Shown here: piece after piece, positions 10,326-20,130 of the stretch
Position numbering within the stretch: the stretch's first letter is position 1
How the letters are laid out: the number at the start of each line of letters is the position of its first letter
NCBI GenBank assembly: GCA_028583685.1
Contig: JAMXIF010000032.1
Location: 578,975-642,974 of the forward strand
DNA from: Petaurus breviceps papuanus
Lineage: Eukaryota > Chordata > Mammalia > Diprotodontia > Petauridae
DNA length: 64,000 nucleotides
Reading direction: 5' to 3'
Program-made: the position numbers and the translations under genes
Notes under the pieces: generated by a model
What the model saw: the letters and a program-made list of their open reading frames with translations, nothing else
Databases searched by the model: none
What the model was told of the DNA's origin: nothing

Positions 10326-11279
10326 CACACACATGCACAAGATAAATATTGAAGGAAATGAAATTTTTATTTTGAACAGACAGTTTTAGATGCCAGGAAG
10401 GAATTCTATGTTACAGAGAGAGCCATCTCCATTTTCTGTCTGATGGGAAGGCAACCTAACCCAGTCAGTTCTGGGCTCAGAAGTTATACCAGGAGCAAGG
10501 GATGGGTGGGTCACAGCTTGAAGCAGAAAACTTCTGAGAAGCACAGAGTTTCTCAGTCTCCTCTCACTTATCCTGCCACTGGGGAGGGACGAGGACATTT
10601 GTAGTAATTTCCCATCTTACTAATGAATTCAGACTGCCAGCCCCTTGCTGGAGTACCAGTGGAAGAAGGCTGCCATCCCTGTCCAAATGCATATGAATCA
10701 AATGGGGGTAGATTGGACACAGCCATCAATGAAGGGTGACAGGCCCTGGAGCCTGCCACAGGGACCCATTAGAGAGCTTGCACACTGAATGCCAGCAACC
10801 TCACAAAACACTTAAAATCATCAGGGGGACCCAGAGGAGCTGCTGGAGTAGAAATGAACCATTTGACTATATGGAAAAACCAACCAGTATGTTTATCTAG
10901 TGCCAAATACACTGGGATGAACAAGACTCTGGCAGGGATGTTTCCTGTACAGAGGGCAGTGCAAATTGTGTGTGACTAAGCCCTGGACCTTGGCATATGT
11001 GCTATTATTGAGTTTCTTCAAAAACAAAGGGCTACAGGCAATTATCAATGGTATTTATAAGAGGGGGCTGGCATGCATATCCCAGTGGTGGACATTTGGT
11101 ATGCACAAACATTCAGGTTTTTCATTTTGGATAACAGCTTCGGTCTTCTCTTTCCTTGGCAAGCTTAATGACCTCTGATTCCCCCTTCCCCAAAACAAAA
11201 TCAACTGGGTTTGCTTTATATTCTGCTATAGGAGGCAAGCTGGAGAAACCAAACTGCCTTCATAATCCATGATCCGAAT
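10326..11279. other. Unassigned, apparently repeat-free stretch
   Basis: No repeat recognised. Two adjoining minus-strand frames (10386-10598 and 10568-10759) are short and match nothing I know. I see no splice-flanked exon. Confidence 0.4.
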
Positions 11280-11490
11280 AATACATAGAATTACCAATGT
11301 GGATCTGGAAGGGACCTTACTTTTTATCTAGTCTCCCTGACACCTGCAATTTAGGGACAAGAAAGCTGCCCCAGAGTAACTGAGTACAAGCAACAACATA
11401 CAGTGAATGGTGAAGGAAGAATTGGAATGGGAGTCCTTTGTTTCTAAAGCCAGGGCTCTTTCCATTACACCAAAACGGTTCTCTTATTTG
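11280..11490 (-). repeat. CORE-SINE with CR1/L3-like tail (antisense)
   Basis: Reads 'gatctggaagggaccttact', 'tatctagtctccctgacacc', 'ctaaagccagggctctttcc', the reverse of a MIR3-like element. Confidence 0.65.
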
Positions 11491-11564
11491 AGAACTGCCT
11501 TTCTCCCTATCCCTGGTAAAGCAAATAGAAAACCTTGGGAATCCTGTTGCCACTTCTGATCTTG

Positions 11565-11668
11565 TATAAAGTCACTTTTTGGGAAACAATTCCTATGTGA
11601 CCTTGGATAAGTCACTTCTCTGGGTTTCAGTTTCCTCATCTGTAAAATGAGAACATTGGACTAGACGA
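11565..11668 (+). repeat. CORE-SINE 3' fragment
   Basis: Sense core 'atgtgaccttggataagtca', 'gtttcctcatctgtaaaatg', then 'gaacattggactagacgact'. It ends where the inverted-repeat arm begins. Confidence 0.7.
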
Positions 11669-12552
11669 CTACTTGGCCTTGGGCAAGTCAGTTAACCTCT
11701 TTGCCACTGAGGGAGGAAATGGCAAACTACTCCAGTATCTTTACCCCATGAACAGAGGTCCACAAGGTCACAAATAGGTGAACACAACAGAAAGAACTGA
11801 ACAACAACAATCTAACTTAAAGTCCTCGAGGACAGAGAAGCTACACAGTTACCATATACAGTAGATGTCTTTTAGTTATAAATCTTTGTTGCTGTTGTTC
11901 AATTATTTTTTGGTCAGGCCCAATTCTTTGTGAGCCCATATGGGATTTTCTTGGCAAAGATACCAGAGGGCTTTGTCTATTCCTTCTCCAGCTCATTTTA
12001 CAGATGAGGAAACTGAGGCAAATATGGTTAAGTGACTTGCTCAGGGTCACAAAACTACTAAGTCATATTTGAACTCAAGTCTTCCCTGGCTTTAGGTCTG
12101 GTACTCTATCCACTGCACCACCTAGCTACTCATAGTTGTAGATCTATAATCCTAAAAAACTGTGAATCAGATAGTAAGGATTGAAATCTACCTTCCCGAA
12201 TGCCCTAATTTTCTCTGTATTACAGCAGAGACTTTCAGCACGGATAAGTGTGTTCAAACCCATGGTACCAAAGTAGGAATAAGCTGTATGATCATTTTGG
12301 GATAGAATAGTGAATTGAAGTTAGCAAGATCTGGGTTCAAGTCCTACCTCAAACATCTACTGTCTGTGGTAACTGGGTAGCTCCTCTGTCCTCGAGGACT
12401 TTAAGTTAGATTGTTGTTGTTCAGTTGTTTCTGTTGTGTCCACCTATTTGTGACCTTGTGGACCTCTGTTCATGGGGTAAAGATACTGGAGTGGTTTGCC
12501 ATTTCCTCCCTCAGTGGCAAAGAGGTTAAGTGACTTGCCCAAGGTCAAGTAG
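11669..12552. repeat. Segmental inverted duplication (about 190-bp arms)
   Basis: The left arm (11669-11863) is the near-perfect reverse complement of the right arm (12361-12552). Both hold part of a MAR1 plus the same adjoining non-MAR1 bases around TCCTCGAGGACTTTAAGTTA. Because the shared block crosses the MAR1/flank junction, independent SINE insertions cannot explain it. The roughly 500-bp spacer contains another MAR1 and a SINE head. Confidence 0.88.
11883..12132 (-). repeat. MAR1-type CORE-SINE in the spacer of the inverted repeat
   Basis: Antisense MAR1: 'tgttgctgttgttcaattat', 'gggattttcttggcaaagat', 'cattttacagatgaggaaac', 'ctctatccactgcaccacct'. Its sequence differs from the MAR1 in the arms. 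Confidence 0.85.
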
Positions 12553-12725
12553 CTAGGGAGTTTCTGAGGCTGGATTCCAACTCAGGTCTTCCTGAATCTA
12601 AGCCCAGAGCTCTGTCCACTGTGTCCCCTAGCTGCCCCGTAAATTGTATAGCAGGTGCTAATCTGCATTAGTACAGGGGCTTTCCTTACATTGAGATCCT
12701 CTCTGATGAAATCACAAGTCTAGTC
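12290..12725 (+). repeat. THER1-type CORE-SINE split by an antisense MAR1
   Basis: Head at 12290-12400 (ttagcaagatctgggttcaa, ctcaaacatctactgtctgt) resumes after the MAR1 with 'agcaggtgctaatctgcatt' and 'gatgaaatcacaagtctagt'. This makes the MAR1 in the right arm an insertion into an older SINE. Confidence 0.7.
12409..12640 (-). repeat. MAR1-type CORE-SINE (right arm)
   Basis: Antisense MAR1 with the unusual 'gaccttgtggacctctgttc' and 'atggggtaaagatactggag', shared only with the left arm. Ends 'ccctagctgcccc'. Confidence 0.85.
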
Positions 12726-12949
12726 CAAAAACCATAAAACTCTCAAACCTTAGCATTTGAGGATCCAAAATTCCATTGGTATAGGCTTCTCTGCTTCCCT
12801 TTTTGGACTAGTGTGGACAATTCTTCCAGTGTCCATACTGCCATCATACTTTTCAAACTCTTTATGACTTTAGTATATAGTCTTTCTGAGTCAGTGTGGA
12901 CAAAAATATCTATCATATTCTAGCCTCTCTGAATTTAGAGAATTTAGGT

Positions 12950-13144
12950 CAGGAGTAGGGAGCCTATAGCCATCTGTGGCCCTTTAGGTTCTCAAGTGTG
13001 GCCCTTTGACTGAATCCAAACTTCATAGAACAAATCCCTTTAATAAAAGGATTTGTTCTGTAAAACTGGGACTCGGTCAAGAGGTTGCACCCAAGGATCT
13101 AGAAGGCTACATGTAGCCTTGAGGTCACAGGTTCCCCATCCCTG
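12950..13144. mobile_element. Fold-back hAT-type DNA transposon (MITE)
   Basis: Starts 'caggagtagggagcctatag' and ends 'gtcacaggttccccatccct'. The two halves are reverse complements: 'gtggccctttaggttctcaa' pairs with the region near 'ccaaggatctagaaggct', and 'agaacaaatccctttaataa' folds on 'aaggatttgttctgt'. Flanks ATTTAGGT and GGTTAGAC weakly fit an 8-bp hAT target duplication. No transposase frame. Confidence 0.75.
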
Positions 13145-13500
13145 GGTTAGACTTTGGGCAATAGATTTACAGTCATCTTCATTATTGGGCCTATACTCAG
13201 TCTTTCTGGCTTGGTAAAATTTTATGCAACTCTGGCTTCACTGGTATACATAGCCTTTGAGAACCCAGGATCACTTGCATGTACTACAGAGAGGCAGCTG
13301 ATGGGCTTGAGAGGAGTTTTAAGTGCTTCTATAAATGTCAGTATTATAATTATTCTCTCTACTGGATTTCCTCCATGACAACTAAAGGGGCATGATGAGG
13401 AATGTACTGGGTATAAGTAGGCTGCAACATGTTATAAATGAGGAATTAGGCAGAAGAAGCCACATAATGAATGTCATCGAAAGAATATATGATAGACAAA
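13145..13500. other. Unassigned non-coding sequence
   Basis: No family recognised. A 74-codon plus frame (13154-13378) is hydrophobic but has no start context or homology I can see. Confidence 0.4.
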
Positions 13501-14333
13501 AACATGGGCTATTTCAGTTTGGGAATGTTTTAACAAATTGTGGGGCATATGTGTAACAGAATATTACTGCCATTATTAGAAATAAGGATCAGAAGACATA
13601 ACATGTGAAACACTTGGCAAACTTTAAAGTGCTGTATAAATACTAGCTCTTATTAAATAGTGAATACAGAAAATCTTGGGAAGACTTATATGAATTGATA
13701 CAAAGTAAAGCAAGTAGAACCAGGAAATATATACATGTGCATACATATTGTACAATGACTACAACAATGCAAATAGAAACAAAAATAAAGCAATTGAAAC
13801 TGAGCAATGTAAAACTCTAATGATCAAGCTTGGCCCCAAAGAAGACATTTGTTGTTTGGTCTTTTCAGTTGTATGTGACTCTTTGTGGCCCCATTTTGGG
13901 GTTTTTTTGGCAGAGATATTAGAATAATTTTCCATTTCCTGCTCCAGCTCATTTCCCAGATGAGGAAACTGAGGCAAACAGATTTAAGTGACTTGCCCAG
14001 GGTCACACAGCTAGTAAGTGTCCGAGGCCAGATTTGAACTCAGGAAGAGGAGTCCTTTTATTTCCAAGTCTAGTGTTTCATCTGCTCTACCATGATGCCC
14101 AAAGAAGACATACAAGAATGCATTTCCCTACCTTCATTGTCGAGGGTAGGGGACTATGTTGAGTTCATAATACATTGTTATATTTGGTTGCTTAGTTTTG
14201 AGAACTGTTTTTCCTACTACATTTTATTCTGTTATGAGGGATTGCTCTTTGGAAAGGGGAGAGGGACTTATTGGGAAATTTAGGTGATGTGAAAATAAAA
14301 TATACTAATAAAAAGGAAAAAAAAAAGAAAAAC
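13500..14333 (+). mobile_element. L1 LINE 3' end (sense), 5'-truncated, with a MAR1 insert
   Basis: L1 sequence 'aattgtggggcatatgtgta', 'agcaagtagaaccaggaaat', then 3'-UTR 'ggggagagggacttattggg' and an A-rich tail at 14287-14333. A short SINE-tail-like piece (about 13590-13660) and a full MAR1 interrupt it. It stops at the ORF2 C-terminal/3'-UTR part, so it is not mobile. Confidence 0.75.
13849..14097 (-). repeat. MAR1-type CORE-SINE with target duplications
   Basis: Antisense MAR1 flanked by the 14-base direct repeat CCCAAAGAAGACAT at 13835-13848 and 14098-14111. The repeat copies belong to the L1 3' end, dating this MAR1 after the L1. Confidence 0.92.
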
Positions 14334-14344
14334 ACGGGCTAGTA

Positions 14345-14616
14345 AAACATAAGCAGCTAGGTAGCACAACAGATTGAGCAATGGGTTTGGAGTCAGGAAG
14401 ACATGAATTCAAATTTGGTCTCAGACATGTACTAGTTGTGTGACCCTGGGCAAATCATTTAGCCTCATTTTGCTTCAGTTCCTTCATCTGTAAAATGGAA
14501 ATAATAATAGTACCTTCCTCCCAGGATTGTCGTAAAAATCCAATGAGATAGTAATTGTAAAGCACAACATAGTGTGGGGCACATAGTAAGCTCTATGTAA
14601 ATGTTAGCTTCTTTTG
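14345..14616 (+). repeat. MIR-type CORE-SINE, near full length
   Basis: tRNA-like head 'agcagctaggtagcacaaca', 'ggagtcaggaagacatgaat', 'gtgtgaccctgggcaaatca', 'cttcatctgtaaaatggaaa', then 'atagtaagctctatgtaaat'. Its 3' end merges into a TCA repeat. Confidence 0.85.
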
Positions 14617-14647
<31 letters not shown>

Positions 14648-14650
14648 TAC

Positions 14651-14685
<35 letters not shown>

Positions 14686-14687
14686 GT
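14617..14687. repeat. (TCA)n microsatellite at a SINE tail
   Basis: About 23 TCA units with one or two changes. The minus strand reads as poly-methionine, an artefact. It starts right after the SINE, a common birthplace of microsatellites. Confidence 0.92.
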
Positions 14688-14927
14688 CACATGGTAAGAG
14701 CAAGGATAACTTATGTTACTTTTGGTATCTCCATGATGTGAAGCAAGATCTTTAGCATACTCGGTGGACCCTTGTTGATAAATGAATGGGAGGACATGAA
14801 TGAGAGCTGCAAAAGATGGCCTGATTTTGCCTTCTTTCAGGGAATACCCATGCTGATGAGACCCCAGATCTAATAGAGTACTTAAGGAGTATTATTAATT
14901 ACTATTCTCTCATTCTTATCCTTTTCA

Positions 14928-15192
14928 GGCAGCTGGGTGATATAGTGGATAGAGTACTGGACCTGGGGTCAGGATGACCTAAGTTTGAATCCTCACTCAT
15001 TCACTTACTAGCTGTGTGACTCTGGGCAATTCATTGAACCGCTCTCAGCCTCAATTTCTTCATCTGGGGATAAAAACCAGGATTAATAATAGCACTTACC
15101 TCCCAGGGATGTTGTAAGGACCAAATGAGATAACATATGTAAAACATTTTCCAAGTATTCAAGTGCTATGTAAATGCTAGTTGGCTATTATA
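14928..15192 (+). repeat. MIR-type CORE-SINE, near full length
   Basis: Head 'aggcagctgggtgatatagt', 'gggtcaggatgacctaagtt', core 'tgtgtgactctgggcaattc', 3' part 'tgttgtaaggaccaaatgag' and 'agtgctatgtaaatgctagt'. Confidence 0.85.
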
Positions 15193-15915
15193 ATATTTCT
15201 CAATGGTATTCAGACAGAAATGATCCTGGGACAAGTCATTATCTTGCTATTTCTTTATGCTCATTGTTGTATGGATTACTGCACAGGTAGATAAAGTAAC
15301 TTTTTTTGTAGTTGAATAAAAGAACTGTAATGTAAATTCATTGTAGTCTCCCTGAAAGCATCCTTGGCCTGACATCAGTAGCAGAAAGGACGATATCTGA
15401 TGCTGTTACCATGTGATTTTGATCTCTTTGGCCAGGTCTCTATACTTTGGGGTTGTTTTTTTTCCCCATGTAACTTGGAGATTATGAGGATTTGGAAAGA
15501 GACATCTTTATTGTTGTAATTAATGTAATGTCAGCATTCTTGGTTTTCTTCACTACTTTCTTCTGAGCATATTCTAGGGATCATTTGACTCATTTTGATT
15601 TTGTTTATTTACTGGAAGGCTTAATTGGAAATCTATACCTTTGTTTCATTTTTGTCTGTCTCTCTTTGAAAAGAAGTCTTCTCCATTTCTGTTAAAATGG
15701 AGAGCCCTGCTCAATTTTGATAACTCAGCCACCTTTTAAATTACAATCTTGGAGGGAAAAGGCATCTTGATCCAACTTACTTATTAATTACTTTGAGGTG
15801 AATTAGACATTCCTCTGTTGTAGTCTTTTCTTTCCTCAGATGTATTTAAGCCCTCAAATCTATTTAAAACCTTTTTTTACCCAAATTAACGTGCTGAGAA
15901 ATTCTACTATGAGAA
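15193..15915. other. Unassigned AT-rich non-coding sequence
   Basis: No repeat family or open frame of note. AT-rich, with scattered T-runs. Confidence 0.45.
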
Positions 15916-15916
15916 G

Positions 15917-15917
<1 letters not shown>

Positions 15918-15977
<60 letters not shown>
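15918..15977. repeat. (GT)n microsatellite
   Basis: About 30 GT units with a single C near the start. Likely polymorphic in length. Confidence 0.97.
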
Positions 15978-15981
<4 letters not shown>

Positions 15982-16059
15982 ATAAAGTTCAGGTTAATGG
16001 CTTTTCTCTAATTTGAAAAAAATTTAAACAGAAAGTGATTCTATCACACAGAGTCTAAT

Positions 16060-16290
16060 TACAGTGAAACGTCATCTTTATATGCTCAAAAATACAGTGA
16101 AGAGGATGAGCAGTATATTGAAAAGACCATTGAATTTAAAGTCCAAGGACCTTAGTTTGAATCTCTGCCATCTATTTGCTGTGTTCATGAGCAGGTTGCT
16201 TAGCCTGTCTCATTGTCCTCACCTGCAAAATGAAGGGGATGAATAAGATGAATGCCAATGTCCCTTTTAGCTCTAAATCTGTGGTTTTTT
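16060..16290 (+). repeat. CORE-SINE with CR1/L3-like tail
   Basis: Sense: 'aagtccaaggaccttagttt', 'gaatctctgccatctatttg', 'tgtcctcacctgcaaaatga', 'tgtcccttttagctctaaat'. Diverged. Confidence 0.65.
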
Positions 16291-16341
16291 ATTATATAAA
16301 ATACATCAAAGAGAGAGAAATAACTATTATTATGCAAGCAT

Positions 16342-16413
16342 CGGGTGTCCCAAAAATCTTAGTGTGCAGTTTTAAACATAGCTTTAAATTGCCTTAAGAT
16401 TTTGGGGACAACA
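16342..16413. mobile_element. Short palindromic mariner-type MITE or mariner end
   Basis: Left side 'gggtgtcccaaaaatcttag' is matched in reverse by 'cttaagattttggggacaac' at the right, a 72-base fold-back like mariner MITEs. The left end also matches, inverted, a lone repeat at 17484-17511, so it could instead be one end of a larger mariner. Confidence 0.65.
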
Positions 16414-16714
16414 AGATGTATAAAATGAGATATCTCATACTAGTATGATATTTACTCCACCTAGCTTACCACCTCTGTTACCTCCTTTTAATAAGAGTAG
16501 TATTTAGTTAAAGCTGCCTCACTAATGGACTAGGATAATTTTTGGCATTTCCTACAGGGTGACATCACTTCACACACGCTGTCTCCAAAGTCAAATGCCA
16601 CATTGAAGAAGTTGAAAAGGGCAACTTTCTGTTAAAAGTGTCCAGGGGACATGAGCTATTCAGGACAGATGTTATTATTTTTCATACTAACAGAGCATAC
16701 AGGCAGACATCCTC

Positions 16715-17200
16715 CTCTATAGTCAATAGAGAGCTAGACTTTGAGTTAGGAAATCATGGTTTTAAATCTAATCTCAGATATTTATTAGCTACATGACCCT
16801 GTGTATGTCACTTAATCTTTATTAACCTCAGTTCCTACATTTGTAAAATGGAGGGTGGGGTAGGGTTGGTTAATAATAATGAAGAACAAATGAAATGTTG
16901 TGTATAGCTGTTCCCAATGTTTTTTGTTCCTTGAACCCCTTTCAATAACCACAATAAAAATGAATTGTGAACCCCCTCCCCCAAGGCAATTTGGTACACT
17001 GCTGATAATATTATTCACAATTATCTAGGGCTTAGGTTCCTACTAAAGAATTTTTTTTTCAGTATAAACCACTTGGACCAAAGTCACATACTCCTTGAGA
17101 ACCAATGGTATAATGTGTCCTGCAAACCTTTAAGCAATAGATGTATGTGAGCTATGATTATTATCATTACAAGGTAATAGAGCAAAATATTCACAGAGGT
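16715..17200 (+). repeat. CORE-SINE split by an hAT element
   Basis: Sense SINE 16715-16904 (gagctagactttgagttagg, ttagctacatgaccctgtgt, tcctacatttgtaaaatgga) resumes at about 17109 with the SINE tail 'tcctgcaaacctttaagcaa' and 'gagctatgattattatcatt'. Confidence 0.65.
16905..17108. mobile_element. hAT-type non-autonomous DNA transposon
   Basis: Inverted ends 'agctgttcccaatg' and 'cttgagaaccaatgg' fit the CAGTGGTTCTCAA type of hAT terminus. The inside holds 'ccttgaacccctttcaataa' and 'gtgaaccccctcccccaagg'. No transposase. It interrupts a CORE-SINE; the TSD is too decayed to call. Confidence 0.65.
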
Positions 17201-18344
17201 TAAGAACATTAATTTTTCTCATTTCTGACTCATATTTTATTGTCTCCCCCAAAATACTATGAGGGACTTCCAGAGATGGTGGACTCTCTGTGTGCAGGAA
17301 GAAAATGGATCACTGATAAAAACAAATCTATCAAGGTAATAAATACGAATCAGGGCATCTCTTGGGAGGCACTCAAGACCAGGTCCATTCATCTGTTCAT
17401 GTCTTCTCTCTATCTATTTGTCTGTTGTAAGAACTGTTCAGTCATGAAGGTGGAAGCTAGACTCTCCAAAATTATGCTAAGAATGCACACTAAGAGTTTT
17501 GGGACACCCTGCACTTATACTAGGCATTCCTCCCTCGCCAATGTATTTTATATAATAAAAAAAAAATCATAGATTCTCTGTTTGGGACTGTTGTAAAGAA
17601 AGGTAGGAGTGACCTGGAATAATATTCTCCCTGCACAGAGCCAATGCCAGCTAGGCTGTCTCCATTCTCTCACCTGCCAGATTCTGATGAGAAGCTTTGT
17701 CCTGTCCACAGGAATGGAAACTGCTGACTGTAAACTCCAGAGAACTGCCAAGTATGAATGGGCTAGTGATTTACACTCATCTAAGCAAAAAGGAAAAAAA
17801 AATCCCAAGAGGCTCACATTCAATTATTTATTAAAATACCTCTTCTCGGTGAGTTCTAATATGCCCCTGTAGTGTTTGAACAGTTAGTTATAAACTAAGG
17901 AAGATCATGCATGAAAGAACCTTGCAGCTTAGTGTTTATAGCAAGTTATGGCTGATGCCAAATGTCGGCAGAGTAAACCGTGAGTTTGATTAAATGTCTT
18001 TATAATGATGTTATCAAAGCCCCAAGCACCCATAACAGAGCAAACAAATGTGTCAGAGTAGCAGTAAGCTATAAAGAGAAAAGGAAAACTGTTATTCTCA
18101 AAATGGATGAGCAACAAAGTAAGAAAGTTACTATTTGTTTTCCACTGATAACTCATCAAGGATGCAAGATTGGAGTTTTTATGGGTGCTCGGGGGCATCA
18201 GGTTGATGCTGTGGTCACAGACCCTGCAAAGACTTGAAAGTGACCCCACATTGGTCTTTAGAATAGCAGACACAGAGTGGCATGGTTAGCCAATGGAGAC
18301 TCCATTCGGAATCTTAAGAATTCTGAGGATGAATAGATCTCTTC
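17201..18344. other. Unassigned sequence with one mariner-like terminal repeat
   Basis: At 17484-17511 sits 'gcacactaagagttttggga' plus 'caccctg', the inverted match of the repeat end at 16342. The rest is unassigned. A 110-codon plus frame (17240-17572) and a 114-codon minus frame (17929-18273) show no domain and no mariner transposase motif. Confidence 0.45.
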
Positions 18345-18440
18345 CACTCAGTTTAATTCAATCGACACCTATTAAGCCCTGACTCCACAAGTCACTTACT
18401 AGATGCCCTGTGATTCATAAGGAATGATAGATAGGCTACA
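18345..18440 (-). repeat. L2 LINE 3' fragment (antisense)
   Basis: 'aattcaatcgacacctatta' and 'agccctgactccacaag' followed by 'actagatgccctgtgattca' resemble a decayed L2 3' end. Weak. Confidence 0.35.
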
Positions 18441-18504
18441 GGAATTGGACTTGTGGTTTTATTGACATAGGGAACTCCTTAGTGAGGAAGCTTCCTCTAC
18501 TAAA

Positions 18505-18910
18505 GAAGGCTGACATTTTTGCTGTAATTCATCATCTTAGAGAGTTTTCTAGGGCAGAGGTGTCAAATATGAGGCCCACTGACTGCATGTGACTCATAAC
18601 ACTCCTGGGTGTGGCCTGAGCTGGATTAATATGTGATTGGTAAATATTTAACAAAATAAATAAAAATACAAAAAATGTAGATAATATTTATATGTAGTGT
18701 TCTAAGTCAATGCACAGCCTGTAGGGATTCTTATATACAATTTAGTGCCCCCCCCCCCCCCGTTTCTATTTGAGTTTGACACCATTGTCCTAGAACACTG
18801 GGACTGATTTGTTCAGGATCACTCAAGCACTGTGTGTTAAAGGAAGGACTCAAATCAGATCTTCCTGTCTTCGATGCTAACTTTCTGCCCACTACACTTG
18901 TGCTGCCCTT
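18505..18910 (-). repeat. THER1-type CORE-SINE split by an hAT element
   Basis: Antisense SINE pieces at 18505-18554 (gtaattcatcatcttagaga) and 18788-18910 (ttgttcaggatcactcaagc, actcaaatcagatcttcctg, ctgcccactacacttgtgct) flank the hAT. Confidence 0.7.
18555..18787. mobile_element. hAT (Charlie-like) non-autonomous DNA transposon
   Basis: Inverted ends 'cagaggtgtcaaatatgagg' and 'tttgagtttgacaccattg' fit the CAGNGGTGTCAAACTC type. Flanks TTCTAGGG (18547-18554) and TCCTAGAA (18788-18795) agree at the CTAG core expected of hAT target duplications. A poly-C run lies near the right end. At 233 bp it has no transposase. Confidence 0.85.
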
Positions 18911-19430
18911 TGCAAGGAGTGATATAAAGGGGAAAACAAACGAAGTTCCCTCAGGCAACTTGTTTTCCATTCGTAGAATCCTAAGGATTTGGGCTTTGAA
19001 TTCTCATATGAATTGCTATGGATGCAATTTCATAATAGTTTTAGCCCAGAGTAGAAGGTATTGACCCTTTAAATTCTAGAAAACCTCAGTATCATGGAGG
19101 GGGGGACAGAGCACAGCTGTGAGGATCTTAGGTCATCTCTAGGCTGCAGCTGAGGCATCATCCAGCTTTTGATACTGACTGATGTCTTCAGCATCTCCTC
19201 CCAGGATATAGCTGGGTATTAGTCCTTTCCTGAAGTTAGATGCCCTGACCATTTCAACCCTAAACCATACTATGCATTCACTTTCTCTTTTATATAGGTC
19301 CCTGCACTGACAGTGGTTAGTAAATCATCCTTGGACTTGGTGTCCTAGAATAACAGGAGGCTTCATTTTGAGTAGAGAACAGGCCGGTCATCCTTCATTT
19401 CCCTTCCAGCTCTACTTCTAACTCTGAAAC
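18911..19430. other. Unassigned non-coding sequence
   Basis: No repeat or gene recognised; a short poly-G run at about 19099. Confidence 0.4.
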
Positions 19431-19760
19431 TTTCCTCAATGCCTCTGGTTTTCTCACCCTGGAACATCCTTGCTGGCTCCCTTCTCTAATTGATAAGTTC
19501 CTTTCAGGGTTACTATTTGGAGGTCCAGATTAGCCATACTGGATTGGTTCTGCTTCTGACTCTCTTGCCCCCCTCAGGTGCCTGCTTCCCAACCTCACCA
19601 CTTAGCAACCCCTCTCTACCAAACTCTTTTTTTTTTTTTTTTTTGCATTGTCTTCCATGATTAGAAGGTAAGCTCCTCAAGGGCAGGAATTGCATTCTTT
19701 TTTTTATTTGTATGCCAGAGCTTAGCACAGTGTCTGAAAATAAATGCTTGTTGCCAGTCT
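19431..19760 (+). repeat. L2 LINE 3' end (sense)
   Basis: 'ttttctcaccctggaacatc', then 'agaaggtaagctcctcaagg', 'gcaggaattgcattcttttt', 'agcttagcacagtgtctgaa', 'aataaatgcttgttgccagt'. A 19-base T-run splits the middle. Confidence 0.75.
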
Positions 19761-19774
19761 GCCTGTATTGTAGC

Positions 19775-19860
19775 ATCACAACTATAGATTTGTATGGGAA
19801 CTTTAGAAGTCATCTAGTTCACTCTCTTCATTTTATGGGTAAGAAAACTGAGTTGCAATG
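19775..19860 (-). repeat. MIR3-like CORE-SINE fragment (antisense)
   Basis: 'gatttgtatgggaactttag', 'aagtcatctagttcactctc', 'cattttatgggtaagaaaac' in the antisense order. Confidence 0.6.
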
Positions 19861-20039
19861 TCCATTTGTTGTGTTCATCTGGGCTGGCAGTTGGTCCTTG
19901 CTGTGACTTTCTGAAGTGGGGTAGAGAGGTAGGACTTTTTTTGATTTCAGATGATTCTCTGAAAAAAACTCATCGCCTGGGACATTTTAATATTCCCATT
20001 AAGCTCTGATTCATTGACATTGACATTGGTCTATGTGTC

Positions 20040-20130
20040 TTAGCTAACTTTTGTTATCTCAACCAGTTCCTTGCACAATATTCTGCACAAAGTATAGTTA
20101 CTATATGTTTGTTGAATCAAATATTTGTAT
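20040..20130 (+). repeat. L2 LINE 3' tail
   Basis: 'ccttgcacaatattctgcac', 'aaagtatagttactatatgt', 'ttgttgaatcaaat' follow the L2 3' end. Very diverged. Confidence 0.45.

Noticed and set aside
10386-10759. Two adjoining minus-strand frames as an exon or frameshifted gene
   Set aside because: No recognisable protein and no splice-site pattern; overlap of short frames is common here.
14465-14683. Minus-strand frame starting with a long run of methionines
   Set aside because: It is the translation of a (TCA)n microsatellite and part of a SINE.
17929-18273. 114-codon minus frame
   Set aside because: No domain, composition as for random AT-rich sequence, and an equally open plus frame overlaps it.
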